64,000 nucleotides of DNA from Rhodothermia bacterium (GTDB lineage Bacteria > Bacteroidota > Rhodothermia > Balneolales > Balneolaceae), in contig JAUICM010000001.1 of assembly GCA_030427885.1 (NCBI GenBank), positions 310,001 through 374,000 of the forward strand, given 5' to 3'. Shown here one piece after another: positions 62,941-64,000 of the stretch. The notes under the pieces are model-generated. The model was not told the origin of the DNA and did no database searches. It worked only from the letters and a program-made list of their open reading frames with translations. The first letter of the stretch is position 1. Every line of letters starts with the position of its first letter. The position numbers and the translations under genes were made by a program.

Positions 62941-63055
62941 GTTCCAAAATCTTTTACACCCCTGAATGCCCTTACAAGAGGGGACTTCTGGTGCTAACTA
63001 AAATTGATACGATGGGTGGTAGTGAATGGTGAATTATTCAAAATTTATAATTTCA

Positions 63056-64000
63056 TCACCATCCCAATAGGTACGCAAAAATCAGCGGAGCAACAATAGT
63101 TGCATCAGATTCAATGATGAATTTAGGGGTGTCTATACCCAGTTTTCCCCAGGTAATCTTCTCATTAGGTACAGCTCCTGAGTATGAACCATAACTGGTG
63201 GTTGAATCACTGATCTGGCAAAAATAAGACCAAAGAGGTGCATCAATTCCAAGATCCTGATCCAGCATTGGAACCACACATATAGGGAAGTCACCTGCTA
63301 TACCACCACCGATCTGGAAGAAACCGATCCCATTTTGAGAATTCTTTTGGTACCAGTCCGCCAGGAACATCATGTATTCTATCCCGGATTTCATAGCAAT
63401 AGGCTTTGTACGGCCTTCAATACAGTGAGAGGCAAAGAAATTACCACAGGTTGAATCTTCCCAGCCGGGTACAATGATCGGGATATTCTTTTCAGCAGCA
63501 GCTAACAGCCAGGAGTGTTTTGGATCGATCTGGTAGTTGTCTTTAAGATCACCACTTAACAGGATATCGTAAAAATACTCATGAGGAAAATACCGTTCGC
63601 CTGATTCGGTAGCAGCAACCCAACGTTTTACCAGATGATCTTCAATGGCACGCATGGCCTGCTCCTCAGGAATACAAGTATCGGTTACACGGTTAAAGTG
63701 ACCATCCAGAAGTTCCTGCTCATCTTCAGGACTAAGATCACGGTAATTAGGGATCCTTTTGTAGTGGTCGTGAGCTACCAGATTAAAAACATCTTCCTCC
63801 AGATTGGCTCCGGTACAGGTAATAATCTGAACTTTATCATGACGGATCATCTCCGCTAATGAGATACCAAGTTCAGCAGTACTCATAGCTCCCGCCATGG
63901 TGATCATCATCCTGGCGCCAGAGTTTAACTGATCTTCGTAAGCCTTTGCTGCATCGACCAGTGAGGCTGCATTAAAATGACGATAATGATGTAGAATGAA
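63056..64000 (-). CDS. Deoxyhypusine-synthase-like protein (5' end outside window)
   Basis: The frame stays open to the window edge: at least 314 residues are seen, including HHYRHFNAASLVDAAKAYED upstream of the ATG at 63910, so that ATG is internal. The family pattern is clear: TMAGAMSTAELGISLAEMI, VPGWEDSTCGNFFASHC, the NAD-fold and SGAVPNEKITWGK, with the Lys that in eukaryotic enzymes forms the imine. Bacteria lack eIF5A, and bacterial members have been shown in some cases to make homospermidine. That, or another aminobutyl transfer, is the likely role; a true deoxyhypusine synthase is unlikely. Confidence 0.85.
   Translation of the reverse strand, partial: FILHHYRHFNAASLVDAAKAYEDQLNSGARMMITMAGAMSTAELGISLAEMIRHDKVQIITCTGANLEEDVFNLVAHDHYKRIPNYRDLSPEDEQELLDGHFNRVTDTCIPEEQAMRAIEDHLVKRWVAATESGERYFPHEYFYDILLSGDLKDNYQIDPKHSWLLAAAEKNIPIIVPGWEDSTCGNFFASHCIEGRTKPIAMKSGIEYMMFLADWYQKNSQNGIGFFQIGGGIAGDFPICVVPMLDQDLGIDAPLWSYFCQISDSTTSYGSYSGAVPNEKITWGKLGIDTPKFIIESDATIVAPLIFAYLLGW

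Overview
The window looks like chromosomal DNA of a member of the Balneolota (Balneola/Gracilimonas-like) or a close relative in the Bacteroidota. The signs are: moderate GC, TTG-N20-TAnnTTTG type promoters ahead of rpsO and rimP, secreted proteins with C-terminal YPNPFNPST-type sorting domains, BNR/Vps10-like propellers, DUF6090 proteins and a fused E1 dehydrogenase. This assignment is an inference from gene content, not from a marker tree. I see no rRNA, tRNA, CRISPR array, IS element or prophage.

Layout. 1-7.8 kb: tail of an Arg/Asn/Gly-rich protein, an ABC exporter, a GH3 glucosidase, a SLOG-fold protein, and BtaB-like and BtaA-like enzymes that suggest betaine-lipid synthesis. 7.8-14.5 kb: a DUF883 membrane protein, prfB with an intact +1 programmed frameshift, nadB, coaE, fbp, and a MarR/MATE pair behind a palindromic operator. 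14.5-21.5 kb (minus strand): two tandem secreted PQQ-sugar-dehydrogenase-like proteins with sorting domains, a DUF192 lipoprotein and a large BNR/Vps10-like propeller. 21.6-36.4 kb (plus strand): the translation/RNA block rimP-nusA-infB-rbfA-truB-ribF, a methyltransferase and a porin-like protein, then rpsO-pnp, an M16 peptidase and asnS.

36.4-52.3 kb (minus strand) is the most unusual part. Fourteen consecutive DUF6090-family genes (41111-52306) are packed with gaps of 6 bp or less or with 1-4 bp overlaps. All share a nearly constant 50-residue N-terminus (basic segment, one membrane helix, NNWNE-type exit) and have strongly divergent C-terminal domains. One member carries an extra jelly-roll-like C-terminal domain. 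The array runs by a 4-bp ATGA overlap into an atypical amidohydrolase lipoprotein, then a 40-residue membrane protein, a coiled-coil microprotein, a GNAT acetyltransferase and a proline-iminopeptidase-like hydrolase. The 19 genes look like one 14.6-kb transcription unit. A candidate structured RNA with a strong terminator follows it.

52.4-64 kb: an ArsR-controlled SRPBCC/DHFR-like operon with two tandem operator palindromes, a lipoprotein, a GDCCVxC protein coupled to holA, an ECF-type sigma factor with a possible anti-sigma partner, a phosphodiesterase, a PAS histidine kinase, a 595-residue protein of unknown function, a fused E1 alpha/beta dehydrogenase and the truncated start of a deoxyhypusine-synthase-like gene.
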